Shown here piece by piece: positions 43,440 to 56,471 of a stretch of DNA of 64,000 nt (position 1 is the first letter of the stretch; every line of letters begins with the position of its first letter). The translations under genes were made by a program, and so were the position numbers. Source of the stretch: Glycine soja (taxonomy: Eukaryota > Streptophyta > Magnoliopsida > Fabales > Fabaceae); the NCBI RefSeq assembly GCF_004193775.1, contig NC_041019.1:15719020-15783019 (forward strand), in the 5' to 3' direction. The notes beneath the pieces are model-generated. The model searched no databases. It was not told the DNA's origin and was given only the letters and a program-made list of their open reading frames with translations.

Positions 43440-45562
43440 CTTGTGATTGGGCTTCCAATTTCTTGTGTTGGATTTATTGGAATGCTGAATTTCGGTACAA
43501 GAATCTTGACATCATCTTTCACATATTAATCCTTTTTTAACTCATGATTAGGCCACACTAGCTCCTACATGAGAATAATTTATTTATAGTAAATAACTTA
43601 TGCAACAAAAATCTTATGATAGCTACATAATTTACTCTTTTTTTTTTACTTTTGAAACATTTATACCTAACAATTGCAAGCCAAAACGAATTTCTATTAT
43701 CATGTTACATTATTTTATATAACATGGTGTTATTTTCAATATTTAATTTTTTACAATTTAATTTTAATCTCTCTAAAAAATATAAATATTAATTTCCAAT
43801 TCATAATTTGTATCGTGAATACATGCTCTAATTCTAATATAAGAGAGAAGACCGTTTAAGATTTATACATGCTCTACTATTTTTTTTATAAAGTTCGATG
43901 TTAATTATGAAGAACTGTCTATTTGAAGTCCAAAATAAAGTTGACGAGATACATCCATAGGAATGATAGGATTTCAAGCATATCCCTAAATGCCTATAAT
44001 ATGGGTTATAAAATATATAGTTTGTATATAATATAACATATACGTACCAAAAATCACGCTCAGAAAATCTAGAATGCAATTTGTAATCATATATCATTAT
44101 AGATCTAGTTTCAAAAAGATTCATCATAAGCAACCGCTCCATCACGGTCTAACATCTACAATTAACCTTGTCAATATAGAAATGATAAAAAGTTGAAATA
44201 TATAAGTATATTCGTTTCTAATAAAATCACCAAAAATTTATTTTTCTCTAATAATGACGTGTAGACATAAATTTTATTCTATTATTTCCAAATTATTTTC
44301 TAAATAATAAAATAGAAAATTTGAATATATACTATCCTTATATTTTTTTTCCTAAATTAAAATATAAAAGAATTGTATGATTGAAATAATTATAACATGA
44401 AAATTAATAAACTCCATTATTTTCATTGGTGAAATTGAATATATCAAATGGATGCTTTAAGTTTTTTTTTAATATTTTAACAAGTGTATTGTACTGATAA
44501 ATGCTTATTTTTTATAGTTAAATTAATAATAAATATTTTAGATATAGAAATTATACTATAAAATATTATAATAAATAAATGTCTTTAAATTAATATATAA
44601 AATATATTTTAAATTTATGATGAATAGTTAAATTACGATATAATATTATTTTAACTATTAGTAATTTTTTATATAATATTGATAGAAAGATATAGGTAAA
44701 TGAGAAGATTAAGTATAGGGCAATTTAAGAGTTTTGAGAGAATACAAAATTTGTCTAATTACAAGAAAGTGCATGAAAAGCATATAAAAAGAAAGAAAGA
44801 AAGTAATCTTTAAAAATGTGTAATCAATAAATTGAGAAAAGTGAAAACTTTTTTATCCACTTTTTCATGTTTTATAGACTAATTATACTACAGAATTAGA
44901 TTAGATTAATTAGATATGCGACAAATCCGCATTCACAAAGTGGTCAAAGATATTCCGTCGGTTATATTTTACAAACATCTGACAAGCGTAATGCATGGTC
45001 GTATGAATGATGTGTTGATTATTAGCAACGGGTGCATGTATAGTAAATTATTTTAAAATGTATGATAAATTTTTATTTTAACACAATTAAAATTTATGAT
45101 AAATAAAAATTTAAATGTATAAATTATATTATAAATAAAATATATAATAATTAATTTTTTAATTTAATAATAACTTAAATTGTGGTATAAAATCACCCAT
45201 AAAAATTATTGAAGTTCAATTAAAGATAAAAAAAATAAGTTTAAAAGACCGACCGATTAAGAAAATCAAAGAATTTCTAATACAATGATTCAGTTAATTT
45301 AGACTTATTCAGTCTTAAGTGAATGTAGACCTATTTAGTCATAAATTGGAATTTAGACTAAAAAAAAGAAGTTATCCTACCAAAGAGATAAAGATGTTTC
45401 TTTTGTTGATCTAACTACAAATATGTGTATACTTTTAGACCATCAACAAAAGGAGCATCCTTTTTCGAATATTTTTAGTCTCATTTCAAATTTAAGACTA
45501 AATAGTTCAAAACTAATTGAATCTTGTATAAAAATGTCTTGATATATCATTTCTTCGATATG
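43440..45562. other. AT-rich intergenic DNA
   Basis: No recognisable gene or element. The small ORFs at 43834-44145 and nearby show no family pattern. Confidence 0.6.
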
Positions 45563-45589
45563 CACTAATACAAATAATGGTTTTAACAT

Positions 45590-45892
45590 TGTTATGTTAA
45601 CATCGATTTTTTATAAGACCGATGTTAATAAAATGACGGTGGCATACTTGTAAATAATGTGAGTTTGTTAACATTGGTTTTTCAGAATACCGATGTTAAC
45701 ATCAATTTTTTAAAAATCGATGTTAATGGACTTGTGTTAACATCGATTTTCTAAAAAATCGATATTAATGAACTCGTGTTAACATCGATTTATCCAAAAA
45801 CCGATGTTACTAGAAAAAGGTAGGGAAAATTCAACATCAATTTTTGAAAAATAGATGTTGAGTTACTTTGCTAACATCGGTTTTATAATGAT
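45590..45892. repeat. 5' subterminal repeats of CACTA 1
   Basis: About ten copies of a 12-14 bp motif, TTAACATCGGTTTT or its inverse AAACCGATGTTAA, mostly in back-to-back inverted pairs with 4-8 bp between. In En/Spm such repeats bind the element's TNPA-type protein. Confidence 0.8.
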
Positions 45893-48117
45893 TGTCTGGC
45901 CCGAAAACCCTCAAGCTCCCTTACTTTGAAACATTTCTAGCTCGCACTCTCACTCGGAATCCCTCACTTTCGCACTTGCGACATTGAAACTCCCTCACCA
46001 CCGACACTGCCACCTCTCGCGGCTCCTCTCCGCCTCTCGTGCCTCTCGATCTCCATGTCATCGCTGCCTCTTGGTCTCCACTCTGTTGGCGCTGCCACAA
46101 CACACTACAACATTCCTTGCTTGCAACACACTCAGTTTGGGAAATTATGTTTTCTAGCTTTGCTATGCTTCAATGACTACAAACACTAACAGTTTGAAAC
46201 TTTGAATATAATATTTCATATGGGATTTGTGTTGGTGTGAAAATTTTATGTTCTGTTTGTTTTCCAGTAATGCTAAAGCAGTTATATTTGCAGTTAATCT
46301 TAAATTATGTGTTTTATTTGTTTTCTTATAATGAGACTTGTGTTGGTGTGAGAATTCTGCCACAACCTTAAGCCCCTATTTTTTTTCCAATCGTTGATAT
46401 GATTAGAGAGAAAAAATAATGAATAAAAATATTCTAATGATAGAATATTAGTTTTCATAAATAATACAAAATATTCTAATAATTAAATAATGCTAAATTA
46501 AGGACAATGTCGTGTTTTACTCATTTTTTTGAACTCAAAATAATCACAGATAATAAATCTTGGAAAGCTCTTGAAAAGGGGTTTTAGAGAAACGAATGGA
46601 GATTTTTGGTAGAAATAGGTTAGCTTATGTTTGGATTGGGGATGCTTGGCTTATTTTTCTTTATTAAATATTAAGTAATTAAGTATATAATATAACATAA
46701 TGCATGGATGGTGTAATTAGTGCTGGTGAAAATAATTAAGCATACAAGAGTATGACCACTAGTCCAAGTGTTTATATGAAGTTAAGCTTGTCTTCAGTCA
46801 ATTTCATGGGGAATGGATGGGTAACATTTTGAAGCATTGAGTCAACCTTGTTCATAATTGGTGTGATTCAAAATGCAGATATTGACTTGGTTGATAGGAT
46901 TTCATTTCTAAAATCTTATTCTTGAAACCAATCTCTATACTTTGCTACTTGAAATAAGCACAAGCGGCATGGTGATGGAAATATATATCTCATTTTTATT
47001 TATCAACTATCTAAAGAATAACTTTTTAAAATGCAAATTGAAAGGTCTGGAGGGTGTTTGAGGCTTACTTATTAACTATATTAAACCCACAAATAATGAT
47101 GTATTAAAATATTAGTGAATGTCGGTTAGGAACTATTATAAGTAATTGTTTATACCATTCAAATTGATATACTCACTATACTAACCATCTATTTTGCTTA
47201 TGTTAATTTGTAATCCTATGTAGTTGTTACAATGACCAACTATTTCATTAATACTCCCTCCAATCCTTTATATAAGAAACATGGGTCCACTTTTAGATGT
47301 ATTAATTACAAATTTTCTTTTATATGTGAAATCTATTAATGAGACAACCATTCATTGCCCATGTAGGTGGATGTATTTATTGGTTAATAACAATATAAGC
47401 CACATTCATTGTGGGAAAATATTATTCCTTGAATTATGTGTAGTGTCATTAAATATGACTACTACTTAGACTATTATGTCATTTAATTCTATTGGTACTG
47501 TTGGAATAAAATTTAAATTTATGATATTATTAATGAAAATTAACTACTTTTATTGATCTTGATGAATTAGTTATTCCTTTCTTGATTGGTTAATTGATGG
47601 TTGAGAGCTTATTTAATTTCTTGGTATTAAATTCAAATATTTAATTTCTTGATATTTTTTTAAAAAAAAAACACTAGACATTGCAAGCATATATGTCACT
47701 TAGCATTCAAATCTTTAATTTGTAGGCACTTTTCATTTTCTAGTTTGCATCGTGATCCCGACATTTCTTGTTGCACGTTATAGTGACCATCATCATAGGT
47801 ACGAATATTTTTCATAAACTTTTGGTGCTCTTTTTTGTTACTAGTGCTTTTATAACTTGTTGACTGTGATTATTGAGTATTGTTTTATATACAAGTTATG
47901 TTCATCATGAGTGAACCTTAGATTCCCATTTGAGATTAAATACAATGATTCTTGCGGACAGTTTGCATTAATTATTATTTTGAATCTTGAATTATCCATT
48001 TGGATAGTTTGGGAAGAGTCATTTATTTATAGTAGATTCATACGTAAATGTTAACTTTCTTTTCATAAATTTGATGAAGTTTTGGTTAGTGCATTTCACT
48101 TTTTTCTCTGGGTGCAT
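45893..48117 (+). other. CACTA 1 leader region
   Basis: 45905-46110 is GC-richer than its surroundings (CT-rich with many CTCCCTC/CGCCTCT runs), probably the transcribed leader. At 47249 TACTCCCTCCAATCCTTTAT resembles one end of a Stowaway-type MITE, without a visible partner end. 47730-48060 is homologous to 62700-63050 of CACTA 2, read in opposite orientation. No gene is seen. Confidence 0.55.
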
Positions 48118-49790
48118 ACTTGATCTTTTATATTGGTCTGATTTCGATGTTAGACATTATGTTGATGTTATGCATGTGCAGAAAAATATGTGTGATAGTC
48201 TCATCGGCACGCTTCTTAACATTCAAGGCAAGACAAATGATGGTTTGAATACTCGTCAAGATCTAGTCGAGATGGGTATACGAGACCAGTTACATCCAAG
48301 GTCTGATGGTAAGAAAATATACTTGCCTTCAGCATGTCATACTTTGTCAAGAAAGGAGAAGATAAGTTTTTGTCAGTGTCTGCGCAATGTCAAAGTCTCA
48401 TAGGGATACTCTTCAAATATTAAGAGTCTTATGCAAAGTCTCATGATTACCACGTCTTAATGCAACAACTGTTAGTCGTGGCGATACGAGGCATTTTGCC
48501 TAACAAAGTCGGGCACGCCATAACTCGGTTGTGCTTTTTGTTCAATGCCATATGTAGCAAAGTCATTGATCCTCTTAAGTTAGATGAGCTGGAAAATGAG
48601 GTGACTATTATATTGTGTCAATTGGAGATGTATTTTCCTCCTTCATTTTTCGACATGATGGTTCACTTAATTGTTCATCTGGTGAGGGAAATTAAATGTT
48701 GTGGTCTCATTTATTTGTGGTGGATTTACTCAGTTGAGTGATACATGAAGATCTTAAAAGGGTATACAAAAAATTTACATCATTCTGAAGCATCTATTGT
48801 TGAAAGGTACATTGCAGAAGAAGTTATTGAGTTTAGAATGCATTGAAAAGGCAAAACTTGTTGGGCTTCCCGAGTCTCGACATGATGAAAGAGTGGGAGG
48901 TAAGGGTTCAAGACGACTACATGTTATCACTCCAAGTCTAGAAGAATTGCGACAAGCTCATTTGTATATACTGAATAACAGAAATGAAGTTCTATCATAC
49001 ATATTTCGTCACAAAGCTTTAGTCAAGGAAAGTAACCCAAAAATGACCAAGAATAAGGTGTTGAAAGAGCATAACAAGACTTTCCTAACTTAGTTTGAAG
49101 ATACAATCTTTGGTAACGATAATGCTTCTGAAATGTTAAGAAAGTTAGCAGATGAGCCTAAAAGAAGTGTTATAACTTGGCAAGGGTACAATATCAATAA
49201 GTATTCGTTCTACACGAAATCACAAGATGACAAGAGTGCAATGAAAAATAGTAGGGTTAGTCTAAGGGCTGAGTCTCAACACTTTGCAACTGTACATGAT
49301 GACAATCCTCGTGTAGCTTCCACACCTTACTTTGGAGTCATTAAAGAAATCTGGGAGCTTAATTAATTATGTAAAATTCACTGTCTGTGTTTTTAGGTGT
49401 AAGTTGGTTGATAGCAATATCAGTGTGAGAACCAATGATTTCGGATTTACTTTGGTAGATTTGAAGAAGCTAGCTTACCTTATTTCGGATTCACTAATCA
49501 AAATGAGTCTTTCATCATGTTAGAAGAAGCTAAACATGTGTTTTATGTTCGAGATCCTTGTGATGAAAAGTGGTCAGTGGTTCTACATGGAAAAACAATT
49601 GGTGTTAATGTTGAAGATGATGATTCAATCGATGATGCTTGTCTCAGTCCTTTCTCCACACAAATGCTACCTAACATCAACGGAGAAAAAGAAGTTGACA
49701 ACGTCCATGCAAATCGTAATGATCATGATGAAGGAAAATTAATTAACATCGTATATTGTAATTCATTTTATATTTACTTGCTTTCATAAT
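48118..49790 (+). pseudogene. CACTA 1 transposase C-terminal part (TNP2/DUF4218/DUF4216), broken
   Basis: Begins mid-domain with LLYWSDFDVRHYVDVMHVQK and NIQGKTNDGLNTRQDLVEMG, the C-terminal half of TNP2 (PF02992). It then has MYFPPSFFDMMVHLIVHLVR (DUF4218, 48460-48741) and FGVIKEIWEL through LVDLKKLAYL and VFYVRDPCDEKWSVVLHGKT (DUF4216, 49333-49742). The transposase would bind and cut element ends. The start is missing through deletion, and at least five stops or frame changes occur. Confidence 0.85.
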
Positions 49791-49841
49791 TTCAATTACA
49801 TAACTTGATATAGTTTTCAGACGTTGTTTTTTAACATGAAC

Positions 49842-52670
49842 ATGGCTACACCACCCAGCTCCCCTCCTCTTCTTCCTGAGTCAGCAACACCTTCGTCATC
49901 TACGTCAAAGAAGACAAGAAAAGCAACACGACTCAGATCATTGGCTACTAGACCAATTGGTGTGAAGAGACTAGTGGTTCATGTGGAAATTCGATGGTCC
50001 CCACATGAAAAATTTAAGAACGTATTTGGGGATTGTCGCTTGCGATAAGGTGGATGTTACATATGATAATTGTAAACAAGTCCCTGCAGCTTAAAAGGAT
50101 TTGATCTAGGAGGATATTCAAGTATTTTAATTAAATGTTGAATGTTGTTGTAATTGGTTGTACTAAAAATCTTAAATTGTAATTGACTATCTATAAAATG
50201 TATTTATTGTATTGTAGGCTGAATTTGATACTCCTAAAGCATCCGATTTGAGGACGAAGAAAAAAAATACTTCAGACCGTATAAGAGCGGTGGGGGCAGT
50301 TTAAGTCAAATTTTACCTCCAAATGGGCTCTGGAAGATGGAAAGGAGGGCCAAATGATAAAGTATGTGAAAAGTATGACATAAGCAAAAAGAAGTGGAAC
50401 TAGTTTTGTCAAAGCCATAGAGACCCTTCATGGGAGGTTAGTTGATTTTCATTGTTTTTTACACTTCATATTTATGCATTATTGCCAAGTGTATTAAGTT
50501 AGCCTAATGTGTAATTGTTACAAGATGCTCGAAAGAAAGCGCAAGACATTCAGAAACAAAACATTGCCCCTCATGTGTTGTCTCGTGGGGGTTATGATTA
50601 TCTAGAAGAAAAGTTGATGGAGGACAAGAAAAATAAACAATTGGAGGAAGCAGCCCAATCCAAGAGCATTGGAACAATATTTGGTCTTCCATCTCCCATT
50701 AGACAACATGTGAAGTGGAAGATGGCCCGCACGAAAAAATCTTGTCAAATGACGTATAAGGCAGCAAAGGAAATTGCAGATTGGATTGTAAGTCAATTTT
50801 TTATGTTAGTGGTAATTTGTTATAATAATAATAATAGGTCATAAACCAAATTTGTTTCATCTATTGACTGCATGATTCCCTGAAGAGCAGGCCTCACAGG
50901 GAAGCTTTGTCGCCCATGAACGTCTGGATGTACTGACTACTGTCATTGGGCGACCAGAGCACCCTAGTCATGTCCGTGTTGCTGGAGTCGGTGTCATGAT
51001 CAAACAATACTTTGGATTGGCTTCAAGGAGCTCCCGCACGTCTATGTCCATGGCTCCTAAAGACCTGGAGCAGTTGACACAAAAAATCAAGGACCAGCAA
51101 GAGGAGTCGATCACAGAAAAAGTGACTAGACAACTAATGTTGTCCTTCAGCCAGATGCAGTCGCAAATGCAATCACAGGGACTCGCACTACCACATCAGC
51201 CTAAGCCTGGTCCTTCTATTGCTTGTGTCAGCACAAAGGAAAGTTGTGTCGATCCCTCAGGGCAGGACCTAGACACTAGTGACTCAAAGAAATGTGGGTT
51301 GTATGTCGATGAGAATCCTCCTCGACTGGTTGCCCTTGGAAGAGTTTATGAAGGGTCGATGACCATCCACAGCTTTCCTTTGGGCAATGATCAAGTGAAG
51401 GTGGGTGTTAAGAAAGTTCGAGATGCTGATGCACATGTTCTTGTACCCATTCAAGAGGCTCAGTCATTGGGCTAGACACTTAACACCTTTCTTGCTTGGC
51501 CGACACATCTTGTAAAGCCTTTTTCAAAACATGTATTTCATTTTGTTGTTTTTAAGAATTCTTAAAAAAGGATTTGTTACAAATAAAGTGTTGACTATCA
51601 TTTACTTATGTTTATTAACAGTGTAGGATAAACAGGGAGCTAAGGGACCGACGAAACCTGTAGATAGGTTGGATCCTGATGTTGATCTCCTATACCTGAT
51701 GGCATTAACCATCCAACAACTTTTCCTTAACCCGTTGCAAGTGTCATGGGATGTTACCGTGTTTAGGGTGTATAATGATAGCTTCCCCTTGTACATAAAT
51801 CATGAAGATCTTTTTGAAATAGCACTTGGTGGTCAATGTCTCAACATCTCTGTTATACAATTGTGGATCCTGTAAGTCACTTTACATTATTGTATATGGC
51901 CTAACTTATTGTTTTAAATTCATACATAATTTACCTTATTTTAACAACAATAGGCATATGACTGAGACAAGTATGCGAGCGGGGAATGCCTCTATATATG
52001 GATTCCTTGAGCCACAATCCATACAAAAATCTGGGAAATCATAATTTGAATAAGAAGATTATATTAAGAAATGGATGCAGAATTCACAGAGAGAAGTCTA
52101 CCTTGGAGCTTACTTGAATGGGTAAGTTAAACTAAACAAATTTATTTAAATAATGCATGTTTTATAATAACTTAATGTACGTTCTCCAATGTAGTGCACA
52201 TTTGCAAATGGTCTTTATATGTCCTAAGGACAATGTTGTCATATGGTTTTGTTCCTTACACAATAGGCCCAACAACTACTTGAAAGGACTTATTAATAGG
52301 TCAGTTGTATTTTGTAATACATTTACTTCATGATTAATATTTGACATCAATATTTTAATTGTACAATACGCATGCATGTTTCTCTTAATTAATGCTTTAA
52401 AGGGATTCAACGATAGTTGAGGAAGTAAATTCAAGATGTTGCTAGATGGATTGTAGGTAAAATAAGTCATTTAAACAATGTTTGATTCCTTAAAAATTAA
52501 ATTTGATTACTTTGTACACTAATTTTTGGTTAACTTTGAATATCTAAATATCCTATTCAATTTGGTGTAATAAGCAAAAAGGAAGCATCAAGTGTGGGTA
52601 CTACGTAATGCATTGGATGTCAATGATAGTCTTAGGAGGGTTTCAAGGATAATTGGGAAACGATAATTGT
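49842..52670 (+). pseudogene. CACTA 1 second ORF (plant transposase Ptta/En-Spm and Ulp1-like end), broken
   Basis: Starts MATPPSSPPLLPESATP with a Ser/Thr/Lys-rich region. Exon-like pieces follow: around 50221-50440 (aligned with 58560-58720 of CACTA 2), KLMEDKKNKQLEEAAQ (50515-50844), EKVTRQLMLSFSQMQSQMQS (50996-51475), LYLMALTIQQLFLNPLQVSW (51669-51875), and KGSIKCGYYVMHWM near 52575-52625. The last resembles the catalytic Cys region of Ulp1-like (C48) proteases. Pieces are separated by intron-like gaps. Frame breaks make it inactive. Confidence 0.65.
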
Positions 52671-53007
52671 TTACTTCAAAACTAATTCAATTTGTTAAAA
52701 ACAAAGACAATTTGCATTCAATGGGCAAGATATTATCTAAAAGTTAAAAATGAAACACTAGGTGCTTAAGTAATTTTAGAATTGTAGAGTTATGTTAATT
52801 TAGATTAGGTTAACAATGATTTCATGTATTGACTTTCATTACTTTAAATATTTCTTTTAATTGAAAGTAAATATTCAATTATTATGGACAACATTTGAAC
52901 TGTCTCAAAAACTATCTAAAAACTGTTTGGACTAATTTTATTTTTTAATTTACAGATTAATTTGGAGTAATTAAAAAAACAGACATGATATTTAAAATTC
53001 CAAAAAA

Positions 53008-53136
53008 AACAACATCGATTTTTAGAAAAACGGATGTTGTCATCAATTCACAACATCAGTTTTCTAAAAAGATATATTATTAACTAAAAAAATACTAAAA
53101 AGGTATAAATAAATTAATTGGCCATTTTTCATAGTA
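53008..53136. repeat. Remnant 3' end of CACTA 1
   Basis: Two motif pairs (AACATCGATTTTT...AACGGATGTT and ACAACATCAGTTTTC) remain, far fewer than the 3' end of CACTA 2. The terminal sequence CCATTTTTCATAGTA is only a weak match to a CACTA inverted end. Confidence 0.45.
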
Positions 53137-53577
53137 CATTATTAAGCAATATTAGAATCATTATTAAAAATTCTAAAAGAAGAATGAAATAATTGATTAA
53201 GAATAAAAATTCTAAAAATAAAATAAAAATAGAATTGTTTGTATTTAATAAAATAATAATTGAATATATCTCTAATAAAATAAATAACAAAATAGAGTTA
53301 TTTGCATTATAGAATAATATTGGTTTGAATTAATAATTGAATTAAATAATAACATTTAATAATTTTTTGAAGAAATGAATATAGGATTCTCATATCAAAT
53401 TATTCCATAAACCTTGTTTTGTATATGTAGAGTAGATTATGTGACATCTATAAGGTTGATATTAGTTACATTCAAGTTGTTTTTTGTGTTTATTCTATTC
53501 TTACAATTATTTTGATTTAACGTTGATAAATCATTTTCAAAGATGTACGTTACAGTTATATTTGATTATGATAAGAG

Positions 53578-53962
53578 TTTAATGTTTATACAATGTAGTG
53601 TAACATAATTTTACAATGTCATTTAATTATAAATCATTGTTTAAATTATTTTAAGAAAATTATTTTAAAAGCTAATAATCTTATCATGCATAATTTGTTA
53701 TGATTGGATATTTGTGTAAAACTTTTTACACTAGTCGTGCATAATCCTTTTTCTCTTATGATAAAAGAATTAGAGTTTAATAGTCATACATTCACAGCGT
53801 ATAACAATTTTACATTGTCGTCCAATTATAAGTCATCATTTGTATGACTTTTAAAGTAGTTATCATAAAAATCAATAAATTTCTCATGCATGGTGGACTC
53901 TAATTGGATGATTGTGTAAAATTACTTTACACTTTAAGTGCATAATCATTTTTCTCTTTGAA
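53578..53962. repeat. Diverged tandem pair of about 190 bp in intergenic DNA
   Basis: Two units (about 53578-53770 and 53772-53962) share ATAATTTTACAATGTC / ACAATTTTACATTGTC, then TTATCATGCAT / TCTCATGCAT, then TTTTTACACT...GTGCATAATC. The rest of 53137-54087 is AT-rich DNA without a gene. Confidence 0.6.
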
Positions 53963-54087
53963 TTAATAGTAAATAATTATTATAGCAATCAATATTAATT
54001 AACTCACAATTCTATTTTTTAAAACTCAAATGGTAAAAAATTGCAAGAAAATAGCTAATAGTAAGATTATTTTTCAAAAGAAAAAAT

Positions 54088-54683
54088 TAGGAGTGTTTGC
54101 AGATTGAATTGGATTTGAAGAGAAAAAATCATCTGATTCAATCATTTTAGTTTTGCTGGTTTATCATTCAATCGATTTTGTTTAAAATTTTAATTCAATC
54201 CAATTTAAAACAGTTTGGATTGGATCAATTTTTTTGTTTTATTCTTACTTTTATTTTTTTAGAAAATATTAAATAAGAAATAAGATATATATAATAAATA
54301 TAATAAAAATAATTTAAAATATTATATATTTTATTTATATGTCACTATAAAATTAATAATAATATATTTATCCATCTTAACTCAAATATAACATAAAAAT
54401 ATTTCTTTAACTAAATATATTTTTCATAAATAGGAACAAGTTATATAATAATTTTATAAATATATAGGAAATAAAAATAAAATATGAGTGATATTATAAA
54501 TTTATGAATAAAAACATATATGTGTGTATAAGTTTGATTTGGATTTAATCGATTTTTAAATTCAAATTCAAAATCCAATTTGATCCAATAATAAAATTTA
54601 ATTTTTGATCCTCGATTTTCTATTTATTCAATTATTGGTGTTTTGGGTCCATGTTGAATTAGATCAGTCTATGAACACTCCTA
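54088..54683. mobile_element. hAT-like MITE 2
   Basis: The ends are TAGGAGTGTTTGCAGATTGA and the inverse ATGAACACTCCTA; the inner part is AT-rich with inverted GATTGGATT-type segments. The flanks (GAAAAAAT and AGAAAAAG) are only roughly alike, so the target duplication is not secure. It has no coding capacity. Confidence 0.6.
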
Positions 54684-55269
54684 AGAAAAAGTAATTATAA
54701 GATAACATGTCACATGAAATTTTAAAACATAAATTTTCCTTATAATATAGGTTTAAACATCTTTTTTGTCCTTATAAATTTATCTTTAGTAAAATATAGG
54801 TTTTAAGACATATAAGTTTTTAAAAAATCTTAATCAAATACTATTGGATTTCGTTACACTCCTTATAAATCTTGATGATCCTAACTAAATACCATAAAAC
54901 TTATTTATGTCATCTTAAAGTCTTTTGAATACCTCAAGACTTTTTTATATAAAAAAGTCTTTTAAATTTCTTCAATATATATCCTAGTCAAATACACCCC
55001 TAAATGTCTTCAAATAACTCAATATCATGCATAAAGTTGTATTTTGATTCAATTGTTAAAACCTTTCTAATGGCTTTTAATTCTTTAAATAAAATTTGAT
55101 CATAAAAATCATAAGAAATATAAATTTTTAGGAAGTTTCAATTTTTATTATTTTCTTTTCTATTCATAACTGTACAAAAATAGTTCTTTAGACCCACATT
55201 GGCTTTGCTATATGGACTAAATAAAAAATTTGATATCTCTTTAAAAATGAGACCCTGGGCGGTCACTCG
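54684..55269. other. AT-rich intergenic DNA
   Basis: Nothing recognised except low-complexity AT-rich text. Confidence 0.55.
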
Positions 55270-55287
55270 CACTGCTAGAAAATATGT

Positions 55288-55800
55288 TTTTTACATCGGT
55301 TATTTATGACTTCCAACATCGGTCACTCGCACCGATGTTGAAAGTTTTATCGTTAACATCGATTTTTTAAAATCGATGTTAACGTAAAAATTACAACATC
55401 GTTTATTTAAATAATCGATGTTATATAATAAGAATTACACAAAAAAAAGGTATCAATGTTCATAACAGCGTTGGCAATTAACATCGATTCTAGTATAAAA
55501 CCGATGTTAATTGCCAACGTTAAAGTTTTTCACAAAAGCCAATGTTAACTTCCAAACGTTAACATCGGTTTTACTCAAAAACAGATGTTAAGGTATACAC
55601 TAACATCGGTTTTTGTGGAAAACCGATGTTAACGTTTTGGAAGTTGACATTGGTTTTTAACAAAAACCGATGTTAACTAAGAACGTTAACATCGGTTTAT
55701 TCAAAAACCGATGTAACGTGCTTAGTTAACATCGGTTTTTGGAAAAACCAATGTTATTTGTATAGATTAACATCAATTTTATTAAAAAATTGATGTTGTT
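55288..55800. repeat. 3' subterminal repeats of CACTA 2
   Basis: About twenty copies of AACATCGGTTTTT or its inverse, organised as hairpin-like pairs repeated every 45-50 bp. Many hairpins are perfect over 12-13 bp, for example around 55605-55635 and 55650-55675. Confidence 0.88.
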
Positions 55801-56289
55801 ATTAGGAATTTCTTTTAATATATTATCTGTTTTTATAATAAACCCAAAAATTAACTTATAAATTTCAAATCAGACCACACAATACAGTATATATCATTTG
55901 CATTCTGCTTTGTAATCGTTTTTAGCAGAAAGCTAGCTAGTAAACTATCATTTGTAAAAAATCAATTGATAACTATCAATAAATAATTTATTAATAACTA
56001 TCAATAAAGAATATTCAATGTTAAAAGGAAACATCAATTGTAAAAAATGTAAAGCAAGCTAGTAAACTAATTAAGTAAACCAAAATTACAAAGTTCCCTA
56101 ACATCCTAAGTTTGATTTCTAACTTTGAGATAATGTTGTGCCCACTGGATGCGAAGCGCCTTCAATCTCTCTGCTTCCAATGGTCTAACATCATTAAAAT
56201 ATTGCATGATAAAATAAAGCATAAGTTAATAATGTAATATCAATCATAAAAAAATCAAATTTGTTTGAAATAAACAATTACCGTTTTCC

Positions 56290-56435
56290 AATTATTCCTG
56301 AAACTTCCTAAGATTATAGTGGGCATCCAATGCATCACGTAATAGCCACACTCAGTGCTTCCTTTTTGTCTATTACACTAAATACATAATGAAATTTAGA
56401 TATTAAACGTTAACTACAATTTAGTGTACACACAC

Positions 56436-56471
<36 letters not shown>

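Larger units (their letters stand above)
45563..53136 (+). mobile_element. CACTA (En/Spm) element 1, internally deleted
   Basis: The left end CACTAATACAAATAATGG at 45563 is followed by subterminal repeats, a GC-richer leader, the 3' part of a TNP2-type transposase (48118-49790), a second ORF region (49842-52670) and a weak 3' terminus (CCATTTTTCATAGTA, about 53122-53136). Compared with the element at 55270-63050 it lacks about 1.8 kb covering the transposase N-terminal half, with the junction near 48120. The 3' end is degenerate and its position approximate. All coding parts are broken, so it could move only with help. Confidence 0.75.

Noticed and set aside
43308..43529. ORF spanning the MITE end and flank
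   Set aside because: It crosses a transposon border and target duplication, so it cannot be one conserved gene.
45921..46103. Arg/Glu-rich minus-strand ORF
   Set aside because: It is antisense to the GC-rich CACTA leader, with no family pattern.
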